From NCBI GenBank assembly GCA_036013055.1, contig DASCQM010000006.1, forward strand, positions 124,001 through 188,000: a DNA stretch of 64,000 nt, read 5' to 3'. The position numbers and the translations under genes are program-made. The notes beneath the pieces were generated by a model. That model was given only the letters and a program-made list of their open reading frames with translations, had not been told where the DNA came from and ran no database searches. Positions 1 through 8,933 of this stretch are shown here, piece by piece. The stretch is from SHYR01 sp036013055 (GTDB taxonomy: Bacteria; Chloroflexota; Dehalococcoidia; UBA2979). How positions within the stretch are numbered: the stretch's first letter is position 1; each line of letters starts with the position of its first letter.

Positions 1-371
1 GAGTCAGCGCCGCGCAATTCCTCGACAAGGCGGTCAACGATATCGGCCCGCGTCGGCTGATCGACGTTCACGACGACGATCGCCTCGGGCGCGTCGCCGT
101 CGAGCAGCGCGCTCGCGCCCAGTGCCAACGAGCCGGCGCGACCGTGCGCCCACCGCGAGTTGAAGACGCAATACGCGGCGGCGCTGCCGAGCGAGCGGCG
201 GACGTCGTCGGAGTGCGAGCCGGTGACGACGACGATGCGGTCGATCGATGAGCGTTCCAGCTGGTCGAGTTCCCAGCGCAGCAGCGTCTGGTCGCCCCAC
301 TGGATCAGCGGCTTCGGGTAGCCCATGCGCGTCGACGCTCCGGCGGCGAGGACGATGGCGGCGACAGTCAT
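1..371 (-). CDS. MocA-like molybdenum cofactor nucleotidyltransferase (3' part cut by window edge)
   Basis: The frame opens with ATG at 371 and runs off the left edge, so only about 123 N-terminal residues are visible. It begins with the nucleotidyltransferase signature LAAGASTRMG followed by a PKPL lysine, and later has a VNVDQP metal-binding aspartate region, as in MobA/MocA-like enzymes that attach CMP or GMP to molybdopterin. It is the last visible gene of a leftward operon encoding the three subunits of a molybdenum hydroxylase, which favours the MocA role of making the cytosine dinucleotide cofactor for that enzyme. That assignment is inferred from context; other sugar-nucleotide transferases share the motif. 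Confidence 0.8.
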   Translation of the reverse strand, partial: MTVAAIVLAAGASTRMGYPKPLIQWGDQTLLRWELDQLERSSIDRIVVVTGSHSDDVRRSLGSAAAYCVFNSRWAHGRAGSLALGASALLDGDAPEAIVVVNVDQPTRADIVDRLVEELRGAD

Positions 372-516
372 GGTGTTCCTTTCGTGTGGTGGACTTCGTC
401 TCCCCGGGTCTGTCTCGTCTGTATCGCGAAGGGCCACGTTGAGGCCTCGAGAGGCCTGAGACAGCGAGGGCGACGACCTGCGCCGCCGCCCTCGGATGCT
501 TCGCTCTCAGCGGCCG

Positions 517-2868
517 CTAGTCGCCGGCGGCGTCCGCCGCATCGTTGCCGACCGTGCCCATCGCGCGCAGCACGCGCTCCGGGGTGATTGGGATTTGCGG
601 CACGCGGGTGCCGATCGCGTCCGCCACGGCGTTTGCGATCGCAGCGCCACCGGCGGTGATCGACGGTTCGCCGACCCCTCGTGCTCCGTAGGGGCCATCG
701 TCTGATGGCACCTCGACGAGTACCGAGTCGATGTCCGGCACATCAGCGGCGGTGGGCATGCGGTAGTCCAGCAAGCCGGCGTTCCGTAGATGGCCCTCGT
801 CGTCGTAGATGTACTCCTCCCACAGGCCGATGCCCATGCCCTGTACGGCGCCGCCCTCCATCTGTCCTTCGACGGACAGCGGGTTAATGGCGAAGCCGAC
901 ATCCTGGACGATGGCGAAGTCCTTCAGCGTGATGTTACCGGTCTCCGTGTTCACCTCGACCTTCACGAGCTGCGCGGTGAAGCCGGGGGCCTGTTTGCGC
1001 GCCGCGATCGTTCCGCGACCGACGAGCGGCTTGTAGAGCGCCCCGAAGCCAGTCGTCATCGAAGCGAGACGGTTCATCTCCAGCGCCTGCTCAGCCGAGC
1101 CCTTGACGCGCACCTCGCTGTCGACGAGTTCGAGGTCGTTCTCGCTCGCCTCCAGCCGATCCGCTGCGACCTCGAACATCTGATCGCGCAGGTCGATCGC
1201 CGCTTCCTTCAGCGCGCGCCCGACCGTGAAGATCGTCTTCGATCCCGCCGACATGCCGGCGAATGGCGCGGTCTTCGTGTCGCCGGTCGTGACGTTCACC
1301 TTGTCGAGCGGGAGATTCAGTTCCTCCGCGACGATCTGTGCGAACGACGTATTCGTGCCGCTGATGTCCATCGCGCCGGTGACGGCGTTGATCGTGCCGT
1401 CGTTATTCAGCAGCACCTCCGCAGCCGCGGGCTGCAGGCCGCCGAGCCAGCCGCCGATGGCGAGGCCAACGCCGACCTTAGTCGTCTCGGTCGACTCGGC
1501 ACGCGCCGCTTCGCGCTCCGTCCAGAGCGGGTGCTCGCGCGCCGCGGCGACGGTCTCCTCGAGACCGATCGTCGTGAAGTCCTGTCCGGACGCCATCGGG
1601 TCGCCGGTCTTGGACACATTCTTCGCGCGCACCTCGGCGGCATCGAGGCCGGCCAGCGAGGCCATCTCATCGATGTTCTGCTCGACCGCGTGCATTGCGT
1701 TGTGCGTGCCGGGCGCGCGGATCGCGCCCACGGAGACGTGGTTCGTCAGCACCTCGTAACCGTCGGCCTTCAGGTTCGGCCACTGGTAGAAGGAGGAGCC
1801 AAGCAACGCGCCGACGGCCGCCGGAGCGCCGGGGTAGGCACCGGCGTCGTAGGCGAGGCTGATCTCCATCGCCTGCAGTGTGCCGTCGTTCTTCATCCCG
1901 CTCTTCACGGTGATCATCGCTCGCGGTGCCGGGTTGGCCGACGTGAGGTCTTCCTGCCGCGTCATCACGAGCTTCACCGGGCGACCGACGATCACGGTCA
2001 GCGCGCTGACGAGGGGGCTGCCGAGCGTCATCTTGCCGCCGAAGCCGCCGCCGAGCTCGCAGCCAATTACGCGCAGTTTCGTCTCTGGCCACTTCAGCGT
2101 GCGCATGATCGTGTCGCGGACATGGAACTGGCCCTGGGTCGCGGTCCACACTGTCAGCTCGCCGCTCGCCTGGTTGTAGTCGGCAACGGTGGCGTGAGGC
2201 TCGATGTAGCCCTGATGCATCTTCGCGGAGTGCCACGTGCGCTCCACGATCACATCGGAGGCGGCGAACCCCTCGTCGATGTCGCCACGCGTGAACGAGA
2301 CGTGCGACGAGATGTTCGAAGGCTTGCCCTCGCCCTCCTCTTCGTCCACCTCGAGCGTGACGTGGCCTTCTTCTTCGGTGCGGTCGATGTCCGCGACTGG
2401 CGGGCGCGCGAGCGGGGAATCTTCCTCCATCGCCGCGGCGAGGTCGAGCACCGCCGGCAGTTCGTCGTAGACGACCTCCACCGCGGCTGCGCCCTCTTCG
2501 GCGGCCGAGATCGTCTCGGCCATCACGGCGGCGACGGGCTCGCCTGCGAAGCCGGCCCGGCCGTGGGCGAGCAGCGCCTCACCACGGTTGCCCGCGTCGA
2601 TGGCGGGGTTGCTGCCGTCCTTGACCGCCTTGCCCATGTCCTCGGCGGTGACGACCTGCACGACGCCATCGACGGCGAGCGCCTTCGAGTCGTCGATCGA
2701 GACGATGCGTGCGTGCGCGTGCGGGCTCAGCACGAGCTTGCAGTGCAGCATGTTCGGCACCTGCACGTCGGCGGCGTAGATCGCGCTGCCGGTGACCTTC
2801 GTGGCCCCTTCGACGCGCGTCTCGCGCTTGCCCACGTGGTTGTATTCAGGTCGGGTCTCCGTCGCCAT
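517..2868 (-). CDS. Xanthine dehydrogenase-family molybdopterin-binding (large) subunit
   Basis: A 783-residue protein with the molybdenum hydroxylase large-subunit layout: an aldehyde oxidase/xanthine dehydrogenase a/b hammerhead domain near residues 15-140 and molybdopterin-binding domains after about 200. GGGFGGK lies at about 273-279 and the catalytic Glu loop GVGEP at about 731-735. The position equivalent to the CO dehydrogenase active-site loop reads GAIRAPGTHN (about 381-390), which matches neither the form I AYRCSFR nor the form II AYRGAGR signature, so this is not CO dehydrogenase. An acidic insertion lies at about 163-182. It should form a heterotrimer with the two genes upstream and hydroxylate an unknown substrate. 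Confidence 0.93.
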   Translation of the reverse strand: MATETRPEYNHVGKRETRVEGATKVTGSAIYAADVQVPNMLHCKLVLSPHAHARIVSIDDSKALAVDGVVQVVTAEDMGKAVKDGSNPAIDAGNRGEALLAHGRAGFAGEPVAAVMAETISAAEEGAAAVEVVYDELPAVLDLAAAMEEDSPLARPPVADIDRTEEEGHVTLEVDEEEGEGKPSNISSHVSFTRGDIDEGFAASDVIVERTWHSAKMHQGYIEPHATVADYNQASGELTVWTATQGQFHVRDTIMRTLKWPETKLRVIGCELGGGFGGKMTLGSPLVSALTVIVGRPVKLVMTRQEDLTSANPAPRAMITVKSGMKNDGTLQAMEISLAYDAGAYPGAPAAVGALLGSSFYQWPNLKADGYEVLTNHVSVGAIRAPGTHNAMHAVEQNIDEMASLAGLDAAEVRAKNVSKTGDPMASGQDFTTIGLEETVAAAREHPLWTEREAARAESTETTKVGVGLAIGGWLGGLQPAAAEVLLNNDGTINAVTGAMDISGTNTSFAQIVAEELNLPLDKVNVTTGDTKTAPFAGMSAGSKTIFTVGRALKEAAIDLRDQMFEVAADRLEASENDLELVDSEVRVKGSAEQALEMNRLASMTTGFGALYKPLVGRGTIAARKQAPGFTAQLVKVEVNTETGNITLKDFAIVQDVGFAINPLSVEGQMEGGAVQGMGIGLWEEYIYDDEGHLRNAGLLDYRMPTAADVPDIDSVLVEVPSDDGPYGARGVGEPSITAGGAAIANAVADAIGTRVPQIPITPERVLRAMGTVGNDAADAAGD

Positions 2869-2967
2869 CGGTTGGTCCTCTCCCTGCGTCCCCTGGTTGT
2901 CTGCATCCCGTAGCGGAATGCCCCTGGTGTTCTGGCGCCGGACTCAGTACCGGCGTGTGTTTGCCTA

Positions 2968-3432
2968 TCAGTCGCCGGCGACGGCCTCGATCGCATCGAC
3001 GATCTTGCGATAGCCAGTGCATCGGCAGAGGTTCCCGGCGATCCCGCGCCTGATCTCGTCACGCGTCGGGTTCGGGTTCTCTTCCAGCAGCGCGGCGCCG
3101 GAGAGGATCATCCCCGGGATGCAGAATCCGCACTGCACCGAGCCGTTGTCGATGAATGCCTGCTGCAACGGGTGAAGCTGCTCGCCATCCGCGAGGCCCT
3201 CGATCGTTACGATCTCGCGCCCGGCGGCGTCCGGAGCCAGTACGAGGCAGGACGTGACGACCTTGCCGTCGACCATCATCGTGCAGGCACCACAGTCGCC
3301 GGTGCCGCAGCCTTCCTTCGCGCCGGTGTAGCGCAGCTCGTCGCGGACAACCTGCAGCAGCGTCTGGTTCGGCTCCGTGTAGAGCTCATGATCGCGACCG
3401 TTGACGTTCAGTGTGAAGATTTGCTTTGCCAT
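2968..3432 (-). CDS. (2Fe-2S)-binding small subunit of molybdenum hydroxylase
   Basis: A 154-residue protein of the usual CoxS/CutS length. The plant-type [2Fe-2S] cluster cysteines lie at about 42, 47, 50 and 62 (GCGTGDCGACT). The second, C-terminal cluster uses cysteines near 101, 104, 136 and 138 (QCGFCIPGM and NLCRCTGYR). It carries electrons from the molybdenum subunit to the FAD subunit. It sits between them in the leftward order FAD, Fe-S, Mo, with 9 bases to the FAD subunit gene and about 100 to the large subunit gene. All eight cluster cysteines are present. Confidence 0.95.
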   Translation of the reverse strand: MAKQIFTLNVNGRDHELYTEPNQTLLQVVRDELRYTGAKEGCGTGDCGACTMMVDGKVVTSCLVLAPDAAGREIVTIEGLADGEQLHPLQQAFIDNGSVQCGFCIPGMILSGAALLEENPNPTRDEIRRGIAGNLCRCTGYRKIVDAIEAVAGD

Positions 3433-3441
3433 GACTGCCCT

Positions 3442-4308
3442 CTACCCCTGCGCCCGCTCGGTCGCGGCCAGGATGCTGCGCGTGGTCATCACCTCGACGA
3501 GGTGACGGCGGAACTCGTCCGAACCTCGCTGGTCTGAAATCGGCTTCGCCTCGGCCGAGGCGGCCGTACCGGCTGCCGCGGCGCTCTCGGCGTCGATCGC
3601 CTTGCCGACGAGCGCTGCCTCCGCCTGCGGCGCGCGCATTACCGTCGGTGCGACCGCGCCGAGTGCGATGCGTGCGGTCGTGCAGATGCCGTCGCCGTCG
3701 AGTTCGACGTAGACGCCGGTACCGACGGCAGCGATATCCATGATCTGGCGCGGCGTATGGCGCTCGTAGTACGAGCCGGCGTTCGAGGGTGGCGCGGGCA
3801 CGGTGAAGTGCGTCACGACCTCGGTGTGCTCCAGCACCGTCTGGCGCGGCCCGGTCCAGAGGTTTTCGACCGCCACCTCGCGCGTGCCGCCGGAGCCGGC
3901 GACGTGTGCGACCCCACCGAGCACGACCATCGGTGGGCTGGTGTCAGCGGAGGGCGCGGCGTTGACGATGTTGCCGCCGATCGTGGCGAGGTTGCGCGTC
4001 TGACGCGATCCGACGACCCCGGCACCATCCGCCAGCGCCGAGTAGCGCTGCACGACATCGTCGTTCGCTGCGACCTCGTGCATCAGGACGCGCGCGCCGA
4101 TGTGCAGGCCGTCGCCCGAGCCGCTCAGTTCGCGGAGTTCCTCAATGCCGTTCAGTGAGACGACGTATACGGGGTTGAGCCCGGCTTCTTTGATCTGGAC
4201 CAGAACATCGGTGCCGCCGGAGAGCAGCATGCCGCCCTCTCCGTGTTCGCCGAGCAACGAGATCGCCTCGTCCACTGAACTGGCGCGGTAGTAATCGAAT
4301 CGCCGCAT
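3442..4308 (-). CDS. FAD-binding medium subunit of molybdenum hydroxylase
   Basis: A 288-residue CoxM-type flavoprotein. It has the two FAD pyrophosphate-binding motifs, SGGTDVL at about 30-36 and ATIGGNIVNA at about 108-117, then the C-terminal CO dehydrogenase flavoprotein domain. It passes electrons from the Fe-S subunit to an unidentified acceptor. It is the first gene of the leftward M-S-L operon; the intergenic space to the IscU-type gene upstream is only 43 bases, so the cluster-assembly gene may be cotranscribed with it. Confidence 0.93.
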   Translation of the reverse strand: MRRFDYYRASSVDEAISLLGEHGEGGMLLSGGTDVLVQIKEAGLNPVYVVSLNGIEELRELSGSGDGLHIGARVLMHEVAANDDVVQRYSALADGAGVVGSRQTRNLATIGGNIVNAAPSADTSPPMVVLGGVAHVAGSGGTREVAVENLWTGPRQTVLEHTEVVTHFTVPAPPSNAGSYYERHTPRQIMDIAAVGTGVYVELDGDGICTTARIALGAVAPTVMRAPQAEAALVGKAIDAESAAAAGTAASAEAKPISDQRGSDEFRRHLVEVMTTRSILAATERAQG

Positions 4309-4351
4309 TGGCGTCCCTTCGGCTGAGCAAGAGTAAGACGGTGCGCGGATT

Positions 4352-4762
4352 CTACCTTGAGTCGGCTGCGGCTGTCCGCCACTCGCTGATCGCGTTCCTC
4401 ACTGCGGCCTGCGCGAGCACGGAGCAGTGCACCTTTGACTTGGGCAGCCCGCCGATCGCCTCGGCGAACTGATCGCGGTTGATCGCCTCCGCCTCTGCCA
4501 GTGTCAGGCCGGTGATCATCTCCGTCGCGACGGACGATGTCGCGATCGACGCCGGGCAGCCGGAGGTGAGGAACGATGCCGCCGCGATGCGCTCGCGGTC
4601 GTCCGGATCGATGCGCAGGAAGAGCCGCATCGAGTCGCCGCAGACGGGGTTCGTCACGAAGCCTTCGACGTCGGCGTCGGCCATCGCGCCCGCGTTTCGC
4701 GGGTGCTCAAAGTGGTCGACGAGCGTCGCGCTGTAGTACTCGGAGAGAGGTTGCGAAGTCAT
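4352..4762 (-). CDS. IscU/NifU-type iron-sulfur cluster assembly scaffold
   Basis: A 136-residue protein from ATG 4762; a GTG two codons upstream at 4768 is also possible. The three cluster-ligating cysteines occur in NPVCGDS (about 41), SGCPAS (about 69) and VHCSVLA (about 113), with the conserved Asp two residues after the first. The 43-residue spacing between the second and third cysteine fits IscU/NifU-N rather than the longer-spaced SufU. No cysteine desulfurase is nearby. Its place upstream of the Fe-S-containing molybdenum hydroxylase suggests it supports that enzyme, which is inference. Confidence 0.88.
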   Translation of the reverse strand: MTSQPLSEYYSATLVDHFEHPRNAGAMADADVEGFVTNPVCGDSMRLFLRIDPDDRERIAAASFLTSGCPASIATSSVATEMITGLTLAEAEAINRDQFAEAIGGLPKSKVHCSVLAQAAVRNAISEWRTAAADSR

Positions 4763-4809
4763 GGGCACTTATTGTCGCACAGCGAGCGAGCGCGACTGCG
4801 GTGGCGCGC

Positions 4810-6015
4810 CTATCCGCCGAGCGGCCGGAGGCAGAGCAGGCCGTCGAGCGGCGCGTCCTTTGCCTGCACCAGCACGCGGATGCGCCCCAGCCCGGCGAGA
4901 TCGGTCAGTGTCTCCACCGCTCGTCGATCGGTCGCGAACTGTGCGACGTCGGCGCTGGCACGTTCGCGCGATGTGTCGAGTGCGTCGCTGACGCCGAGCG
5001 CGACCAGCGCCTCCGCCTGCGAGACCGTGGGCGCGCTCTCGTAGCCGTCGGCCGCTGCGGCGAGCGTTGTGAAGTCGACGTGCGCCGTCAGGTCGAGCAG
5101 GCCCGGCGATGCGAGGGGGTCGGGCTGCGGGCTGTGGTTCTGGAACGCCATCAGCGTGCCCATGCGCCGCCACGACGCGTAGAGGTCGGCGGCTTCCTTG
5201 CCGTAGTCGATCGTGAGCAGGTAGCCGCGGTCGAGCTGCGAGGAGAGCCGCGCCATCACCTCGGGCGCGGCAAGCGAGACCTCTGCGCGCGACCCGTCCC
5301 CGGGCTGCAGACCGAGCGCCTCGAAGGTGCGATCGAGCTGGGGTGTACTCGCGGGGCCGAGTTCGAGGGCGAGCCCGCCTTCGGCCTCGGCAGTGACGTA
5401 CCACTCGTGCAGCGTCCCGTCGCGACGCTCGACGAGATGGACGGGCAGGGCGTCGAAGAACTCGTTGCTGATCACCACTCCCGCCGCGACGCTCTCGCGA
5501 TTCAGCCAGTCCTCGACCAGCGCGTACTCGGCCGTCAGCCCCGCCGCCTGAAGCGTCCGGCGTTGCCCCGCGAGGCGCTGCGGACTGCCGTCGAGCAGCA
5601 CCGCGCGCGTCGCTGCGGCGCAGTCTGGGGCGCGCTCGCGAAGCCATGTGTGGATGTCGACCGCAAAGCGGCCGGAGCCCGCGCCCGGCTCGATCACGGT
5701 GAAGGGGTCGGGCTCGCCCAGCCGATGCCAGCACTCGGCGATCTGGCGCGCCCAGAGGTAGCCGAAGATCGAGTGTACCTCTGGCGATGTCTCGTAGTCG
5801 CCCTGCGCACCCCACGCGACGTCTTCGCGGGAGTAGTAACCGTGCTCGGGATGGCCGAGCGCGAGCGCCATGAAGCGTTCGAACGTGATGCGGCCGTCGG
5901 CAGCCGCGATCTCGTCGCCGATCACACGCGCGAGCGGCGTCGAACCGGACGCCAGCGCGAAGTCGTCGGCGGGTTGCGGTGCGGCAGGTTGCTGGGGAGT
6001 AGGGGAGTCGCTCAC
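4810..6015 (-). CDS. MidA/NDUFAF7-family class I SAM-dependent methyltransferase
   Basis: A 401-residue protein matching the MidA (DUF185) family. Recognisable blocks are FMALALGHPEHGYYS (about 48-62), GDYETSPEV (72-80), the SAM-binding loop EPGAGSGRF (109-117), SNEFFDALPVH, a DYG segment and LTAHVDFTTLA near the C terminus. In mitochondria the family methylates an arginine of a complex I subunit; in bacteria its target is not established. The N-terminal 25 residues are Pro/Gln/Ala-rich and probably disordered. It is followed 18 bases upstream on the chromosome by the GDPD-like gene on the same strand. Confidence 0.88.
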   Translation of the reverse strand: MSDSPTPQQPAAPQPADDFALASGSTPLARVIGDEIAAADGRITFERFMALALGHPEHGYYSREDVAWGAQGDYETSPEVHSIFGYLWARQIAECWHRLGEPDPFTVIEPGAGSGRFAVDIHTWLRERAPDCAAATRAVLLDGSPQRLAGQRRTLQAAGLTAEYALVEDWLNRESVAAGVVISNEFFDALPVHLVERRDGTLHEWYVTAEAEGGLALELGPASTPQLDRTFEALGLQPGDGSRAEVSLAAPEVMARLSSQLDRGYLLTIDYGKEAADLYASWRRMGTLMAFQNHSPQPDPLASPGLLDLTAHVDFTTLAAAADGYESAPTVSQAEALVALGVSDALDTSRERASADVAQFATDRRAVETLTDLAGLGRIRVLVQAKDAPLDGLLCLRPLGG

Positions 6016-6033
6016 GACTTCGATGGTAGCCGC

Positions 6034-6681
6034 CTAGACGGCGTTCAACACCTGCAGGCGGTTGCTGATCACGGCATCGACGCCCCACTCGGCCAGCTCC
6101 AGCGCGCGGTCGATGTCGTCGACGGTCCACGCGGAGACGCGGGCACCGAGATCATGGAGCTGCTCGATGTCCTGCTTGCCGCCGAGCAGTGAGTGGCGGA
6201 TCGAGACCTGCACCGGAGGCAGCGTGCCGCGTCGGCGGCCCTCGATGAAGCGCTCCAGGTGTCGCGGCGACTTCAGCGAGTAGGCCGCAGGCAGGCTCGG
6301 CAGCCAGCCGCGCATGCGGTCGGTGAGCTCCCACCGCTCGCAACTGAGGATGATCGACGAGTGGTCATCGATGCCGGCCAGCACGCCCGCCAGATCGGGC
6401 GCCGGGTCGCGGAACCAGGAGCGCAGGTCGAGCATCAGCCCCACCCCATCCGGAAGCAGCGCGAGCAGTTCGTCCAGCGTGACCGGGTCGCGGGGGCGGC
6501 GTGTCAGACCTCGCCATCCGGCGAGCAGCGGCAGCGGTCCGAGCGGACGGTCGTGATGTGCGATCGCGCGACCGGAGCGCACCCAGAAGTCACCCTCAAG
6601 TACATCGACGGCCGGGTGTGCGGCGAGATGGAGCTGGTCTCTGTGGTTCGCCGCGCCGTGCAAGATACGGGTGACTGGCAT
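6034..6681 (-). CDS. Glycerophosphodiester phosphodiesterase-like protein
   Basis: A 215-residue TIM-barrel-type protein, somewhat shorter than typical GDPD (about 240). It has LEGDFWVRSG (about 28-37) and AHHDRPLG (41-48), equivalent to the family's E-x-D and HD metal and catalytic segments, and the C-terminal VSAWTVDDIDRA and GVDAVISN blocks typical of GDPD. The usual N-terminal HRG reads HGA, so catalytic equivalence should be treated cautiously. It could hydrolyse glycerophosphodiesters released from membrane lipids. Start ATG at 6681. Confidence 0.75.
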   Translation of the reverse strand: MPVTRILHGAANHRDQLHLAAHPAVDVLEGDFWVRSGRAIAHHDRPLGPLPLLAGWRGLTRRPRDPVTLDELLALLPDGVGLMLDLRSWFRDPAPDLAGVLAGIDDHSSIILSCERWELTDRMRGWLPSLPAAYSLKSPRHLERFIEGRRRGTLPPVQVSIRHSLLGGKQDIEQLHDLGARVSAWTVDDIDRALELAEWGVDAVISNRLQVLNAV

Positions 6682-6758
6682 CGGTGATGGCGTCCCGTCG
6701 ATGTTCCGAGGGGTCGATGCTTCAGGTGGCTGCTAGCGGGCAGCCTGGCGCGCACTCT

Positions 6759-7277
6759 TTAGCGTGCTGAGACGCCCATCGCTTGAACGAAGACCTCGCG
6801 GTGGCGCGGGTGGTCGAGTTCCACGAGGAACGCGCTCTGCCAGCGGCCGATCTTCAGCTCGCCGTTGTGGACGGGGATCGTCTCACTGGTGCCCAGCAGC
6901 AGGTGCTGGCAGTGGGCGTGCCCGTTCGCGCACTCGTCCTCGTTCATGTTGACGGTGCGGATCGTGAAGTCGTTGTGCTCGTAGTAGTCGTCAGCCGGCG
7001 CGAGACGAGAGAGCATCCGCGCCATGTCGTTCAGCAGCAGTGGCTCATGCTCGTTGACGACGATCGCGGCGGTCGTGTGCTCGGAGAAGACGGCAACCTG
7101 ACCGGACGTGACGCCCGAGCGGTCGAGCACGCCGCGGACGTCGTCAGTGATGTCGATGAACTGCAGCCCGCTTGCGGTGTCGTACTCAAGGGTCTCGGCG
7201 TAGACCACAAATTCGCTCTGTGGCGCGGCAACGGCCTGTAGCGAACTTGCGATGGCGCGAGGGGCGCTTCCGTCCAT
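6759..7277 (-). CDS. YjbQ/UPF0047 family protein
   Basis: A 172-residue protein with the YjbQ family core. It has VAVFSEHTTAAIVVNEHEP around residues 58-76, HAHCQHLLLG near 119-128, and a C-terminal GRWQSAFLVELDHPR segment. The family was named for weak thiamine-phosphate synthase activity in vitro, and the physiological role is unsettled. The N terminus carries about 20 extra residues before the family core. The gene stands alone between the GDPD-like and SirB1-like genes on the same strand. Confidence 0.85.
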   Translation of the reverse strand: MDGSAPRAIASSLQAVAAPQSEFVVYAETLEYDTASGLQFIDITDDVRGVLDRSGVTSGQVAVFSEHTTAAIVVNEHEPLLLNDMARMLSRLAPADDYYEHNDFTIRTVNMNEDECANGHAHCQHLLLGTSETIPVHNGELKIGRWQSAFLVELDHPRHREVFVQAMGVSAR

Positions 7278-7370
7278 AAAGTTCAGTCTCCGATATCAGA
7301 CTCTGACGCGGGGGAATGTACCAGCGATTAGATTCACGCACCAGCGAGTGATTCGATGTGCCATCGGTTG

Positions 7371-8213
7371 TTAGCGCTCGGTGCTGATGTGCCTGCGCAG
7401 CGACTCCACCGCGTCCGTAATGGTGCGGATGTCTCGAGCGCTGGCACGGAACCGGACGTACTGCTCCAGGTCGGCCAGCGCGGCAGGATAATCGCCCAGC
7501 CGCTCATGCAGCATCCCGCGGTCGCGAACCTCATCGAGGTCCCACGGGCACATCGCGAGCAAGAGGTCCATTGCGCGTCCCGCACGTTCGTCGTCGGCGC
7601 TCTGGAGCGCCCGCGCTTTCAGGTTGTGCAGCAGCCGCTGCAGCACCTGCCGCGGCGTGATCGATGTCAGGAAGTAGTCGCCGAACTTGACCTGCCGCCC
7701 ATACGTCTCCTGCACGAGGCGTTCGCAGTCCTCCGCCGAGAGCGCCTGCCCGCCGTTGAAGACATCGATGTATCGCGGGTCGTCGTCGAGTTCGTCGTTG
7801 CGCGTGACCACGTGGCCGGGAAGCCCGACCGCGCTCGCGGCAAGTCCGGCGCGCTGGCAGACCTCCACGTAGAGGATGGCCAGCGTCACGGGGACGCCCG
7901 TCCGACGCTCGAGCACCTCGTCGAAGAGCAGGTTTCGTGGGTCGTCGTATTCCGTCTCGTTGCCGGCGAAGCCCAGCTCCCTGAAGAGGAAGTTGGCGGC
8001 TGCGCTGCCGCGGGTGGTGGGATCGGTCTTCGTGCTCAAGCGCTCCCGCAGGGCGGTGCTGAGATCATCGAGGCGCTGCTCGTAAGCATCGATGTCGACC
8101 GTTGGGTTCTCGGCGCGGGCGATCAGCAATGCTGCGCGGGCGAGCGGGACGTCGTCAGCGGGACCGTCGATCGCGTCGCGGAAATCGTCGAGCGTCTCCG
8201 CGAACGTCGTCAA
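7371..8213 (-). CDS. SirB1/transglutaminase-like family protein with TPR-like C terminus
   Basis: A 280-residue protein. Residues about 70-190 match the SirB1/transglutaminase-like region: NFLFRELGFAGN, DPRNLLFDEVLERRTGVPV, LPGHVV and YIDVFNGG. The C-terminal 90 residues look like tetratricopeptide helices (GDYPAALADLEQYV). This arrangement is common in bacteria but the biochemical role is not established. Its ATG overlaps the stop of plsY (8210-8213, ATGA), so the two genes are translationally coupled in the leftward direction. Confidence 0.82.
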   Translation of the reverse strand: MTTFAETLDDFRDAIDGPADDVPLARAALLIARAENPTVDIDAYEQRLDDLSTALRERLSTKTDPTTRGSAAANFLFRELGFAGNETEYDDPRNLLFDEVLERRTGVPVTLAILYVEVCQRAGLAASAVGLPGHVVTRNDELDDDPRYIDVFNGGQALSAEDCERLVQETYGRQVKFGDYFLTSITPRQVLQRLLHNLKARALQSADDERAGRAMDLLLAMCPWDLDEVRDRGMLHERLGDYPAALADLEQYVRFRASARDIRTITDAVESLRRHISTER

Positions 8214-8788
8214 CGGTCTGGCCGGATGCGGGCCGGGGAGAAGCCTTCAAAGCGAATCACCTTGACGACGAGCAGCGAGATCAGCACGACGATGCCGACC
8301 ACGCGGATGTCCGGCGCGTCGAACCAGTAGGCGATCAGCGGAACCGATAGCAGTCCGATCACACCGGCGCGGCGGCGCGAGCGCACGATCGGAACGAGGG
8401 TCGCCGTGAACGAGATCGCGATGAACGTCGGGATCGGGAGCAGGCCAAGCATCCCGCCGACCGCCGTTGCGGTGCCGTTCCCGCCGTCGAGGCGCAGGAA
8501 CACCGAATAGTCGTGGCCGATCACGGCAACGATCGCGGCGAGGATGGCGACCGTGTCGCTCGCTCCGGCCGCGTAGGCGATGCTGACCGCCGCCATGCCC
8601 TTGAAGACATCGATCAAGCCGACGATCACCGCAGCCCGGTAGCCGACGGTGTCGAGGACGTTCAACGTACCCGGGTTTCCACTGCCCATCGTGCGGATGT
8701 CTCGCCCGGTGTAGCGGTAGACGACGATGTACGACGTGGGCAGGGAGCCGAGCAGGTAGGCGGCGGCGAGCACAACAGTGACGCTCAA
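8210..8788 (-). CDS. plsY: Acyl-phosphate:glycerol-3-phosphate acyltransferase PlsY
   Basis: A 192-residue multi-pass membrane protein matching PlsY, which moves the acyl group from acyl-phosphate to glycerol 3-phosphate in the first step of phospholipid synthesis. The three PlsY motifs are visible: GSLPTSY (about 13-19), GSGNPGTLN (about 36-44, usually GSGNPGATN) and GHDYSVFLRLDGGNGTATA. The last normally contains GGKGVATS; here the lysine is Asn. Five or so hydrophobic spans are apparent. It is coupled by a 4-base overlap to the SirB1-like gene downstream. Confidence 0.85.
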   Translation of the reverse strand: MSVTVVLAAAYLLGSLPTSYIVVYRYTGRDIRTMGSGNPGTLNVLDTVGYRAAVIVGLIDVFKGMAAVSIAYAAGASDTVAILAAIVAVIGHDYSVFLRLDGGNGTATAVGGMLGLLPIPTFIAISFTATLVPIVRSRRRAGVIGLLSVPLIAYWFDAPDIRVVGIVVLISLLVVKVIRFEGFSPARIRPDR

Positions 8789-8933
8789 GCGGTCGCTCCC
8801 GTCATCGGCTGATCGCCCGGCTCGACGCGATGTTCACGCCGGCTCAAGCAGCACCCTGGGGACAGGCTTACGCAAGCAGGATACGTACGGCGGCGGTGCG
8901 GGGACAAGTGCCGTGAACTGTGGCGTGCCGGCG

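Noticed and set aside
442..457. Inverted repeat AGGCCTC-GA-GAGGCCT as a terminator.
   Set aside because: The 2-base loop is strained and no T-run follows on either strand; it may be a chance palindrome in GC-rich DNA.
790..2913. A very long open frame on the plus strand across the molybdenum hydroxylase large-subunit gene.
   Set aside because: It lies antisense to a fully recognisable gene and its translation is Arg/His-rich without motifs, a common result of high GC at third codon positions.
517..4308. Aerobic CO dehydrogenase (CoxMSL).
   Set aside because: Gene order fits, but the large subunit lacks both AYRCSFR and AYRGAGR active-site signatures, so only a generic molybdenum hydroxylase is supported.
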